DNA of 64,000 nucleotides from Dillenia suffruticosa (lineage: Eukaryota; Streptophyta; Magnoliopsida; Dilleniales; Dilleniaceae). The notes beneath the pieces are model-generated. The model saw only the letters and a list, made by a program, of their open reading frames with translations, ran no database searches and was not told the DNA's origin. The translations under genes and the position numbers were made by a program. The stretch's first letter is position 1, and each line of letters begins with the position of its first letter. Below, one piece after another: positions 63,195-64,000 of this stretch. Location of the stretch: contig JAVTVX010000031.1 of assembly GCA_033439265.1 (NCBI GenBank), positions 1,287,501 through 1,351,500 of the forward strand, in the 5' to 3' direction.

Positions 63195-64000
63195 TGCTTT
63201 GGCTGTGATATTGAATTAGGATCGTTGAGAAAGGAAACAAGTATAGCTTTTACTGAATTAAGATTGCTATTTATTGTTTACAGAGAGGGTAAATAAGACT
63301 TGAAAATAACATGGCTTTCCAGTTATTTGTATCCTTTATAGGAACGGATTTTAAGGGAGGTAAGGGGGCCAAAATTTTGAAAATTTGAATATCTGCCCAA
63401 TTATTTCTCATGTTTTTTAGATACATGTCTTAAAATCATTTCTTAGCCTTTGCCAAGAGTGTAGCACATACATCTTGGATCCATCAAATCTCATTTTCTT
63501 GATTCATCCTTGATACCAGTTGCACCCTTTTCCTTCATCAGAACCCCATGAAGAAGTCAGGAGCACAGCCTCATCCATCGTGACAGAGAAAGGGAGGATT
63601 GTTTCTTAGAAAATTACATTGCTTTCCAGTGAAAAGCATAAGAGAAAATCATGGCATTTTTTCAAGAATCTTATTTACTAGGAAAGATCAGATGGCATCT
63701 CTTAGCAAGAAGGTTTAGAATCGCTAGCTTGAAGGTGCCGAGAGAGATTACTTTCCTAAGGAATGCTTACCGAAGCGAAATGTTTAACTACTTGAATAAG
63801 AAGACCGGTGGGATTGAGCTTTCCCCCATAGAACCGGGGGAATTTGGGATTTCAAGTATCTAGGTACCAAAGGCCCTTTTCCAAAATTTTCCATAAACCT
63901 CTATGAGATAAATAGTCTTTTCTGTGCAATTCCAAATGTGAAGTAAGTCTTCGTATTTTATTAGTGAAACTGAATACTCGAAATTCAACAGACCTTTTCT
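63195..64000 (+). other. Unassigned DNA at the window end
   Basis: Probably still CHR4-like intron. 63,651-63,863 is a 70-codon frame (ends [18 protein letters not shown]) in a more balanced-composition stretch that I do not recognise. An organelle-derived insertion is possible but unsupported by any identified gene. Confidence 0.3.

Overview
The window is nuclear DNA from a flowering plant. It is AT-rich, with GT-AG introns from about 90 bp to over 5 kb, pyrimidine-rich leader regions and dense, nested, decayed transposable elements. The two genes look angiosperm and probably dicot-like, but I cannot name a species. No organelle or bacterial gene block is present.

Layout. 1-8,550: repeat-rich intergenic DNA with GC-rich tandem units next to a tRNA-like promoter motif, a TACTTACC-type degenerate minisatellite, a 3'-truncated L1 LINE on the minus strand (4.5-6.7 kb) and one arm of a long-inverted-repeat element (7.2-8.55 kb). 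9,050-25,860: a complete minus-strand gene for a PB1-domain Raf-like protein kinase (8 coding exons, predicted 1,314 aa). Its large introns carry an L1 3' end, a tRNA-derived SINE and a 73-bp CT tract. 26,500-37,000: a cluster of LTR elements. It holds a short internally deleted gypsy element (minus), a structurally complete but inactivated Ty3/gypsy chromovirus (plus), and two related solo-LTR-like insertions in opposite orientation, one of them inside the chromovirus integrase.

38,060-51,464: two diverged copies of one long segment (38,060-42,232 and about 43,955-51,464), separated by a broken gypsy fragment. Each copy contains a long-inverted-repeat element. The second copy also carries an RTE-type LINE and a PIF/Harbinger-like element. 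The distal copy ends immediately upstream of the next gene. 51,465-64,000: the plus-strand gene for a CHD3/PICKLE-related chromatin remodeler (CHR4/PKR1 type: PHD finger, two chromodomains, SNF2 ATPase). Its first 1,305 codons are visible; the C-terminal part lies beyond the window. A 602-bp solo LTR with a perfect 5-bp target duplication lies in what is probably its next intron.

The two genes are divergent and about 26 kb apart. One is a cytosolic signalling kinase and the other a nuclear chromatin factor; nothing in the sequence links their functions. The most interesting structures are the long-inverted-repeat family, the duplicated segment reaching the CHR4 promoter, the reciprocal solo-LTR insertions, and a minimal AUG-UAA upstream ORF in the CHR4 leader. 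I did not find a convincing new molecular system beyond these.
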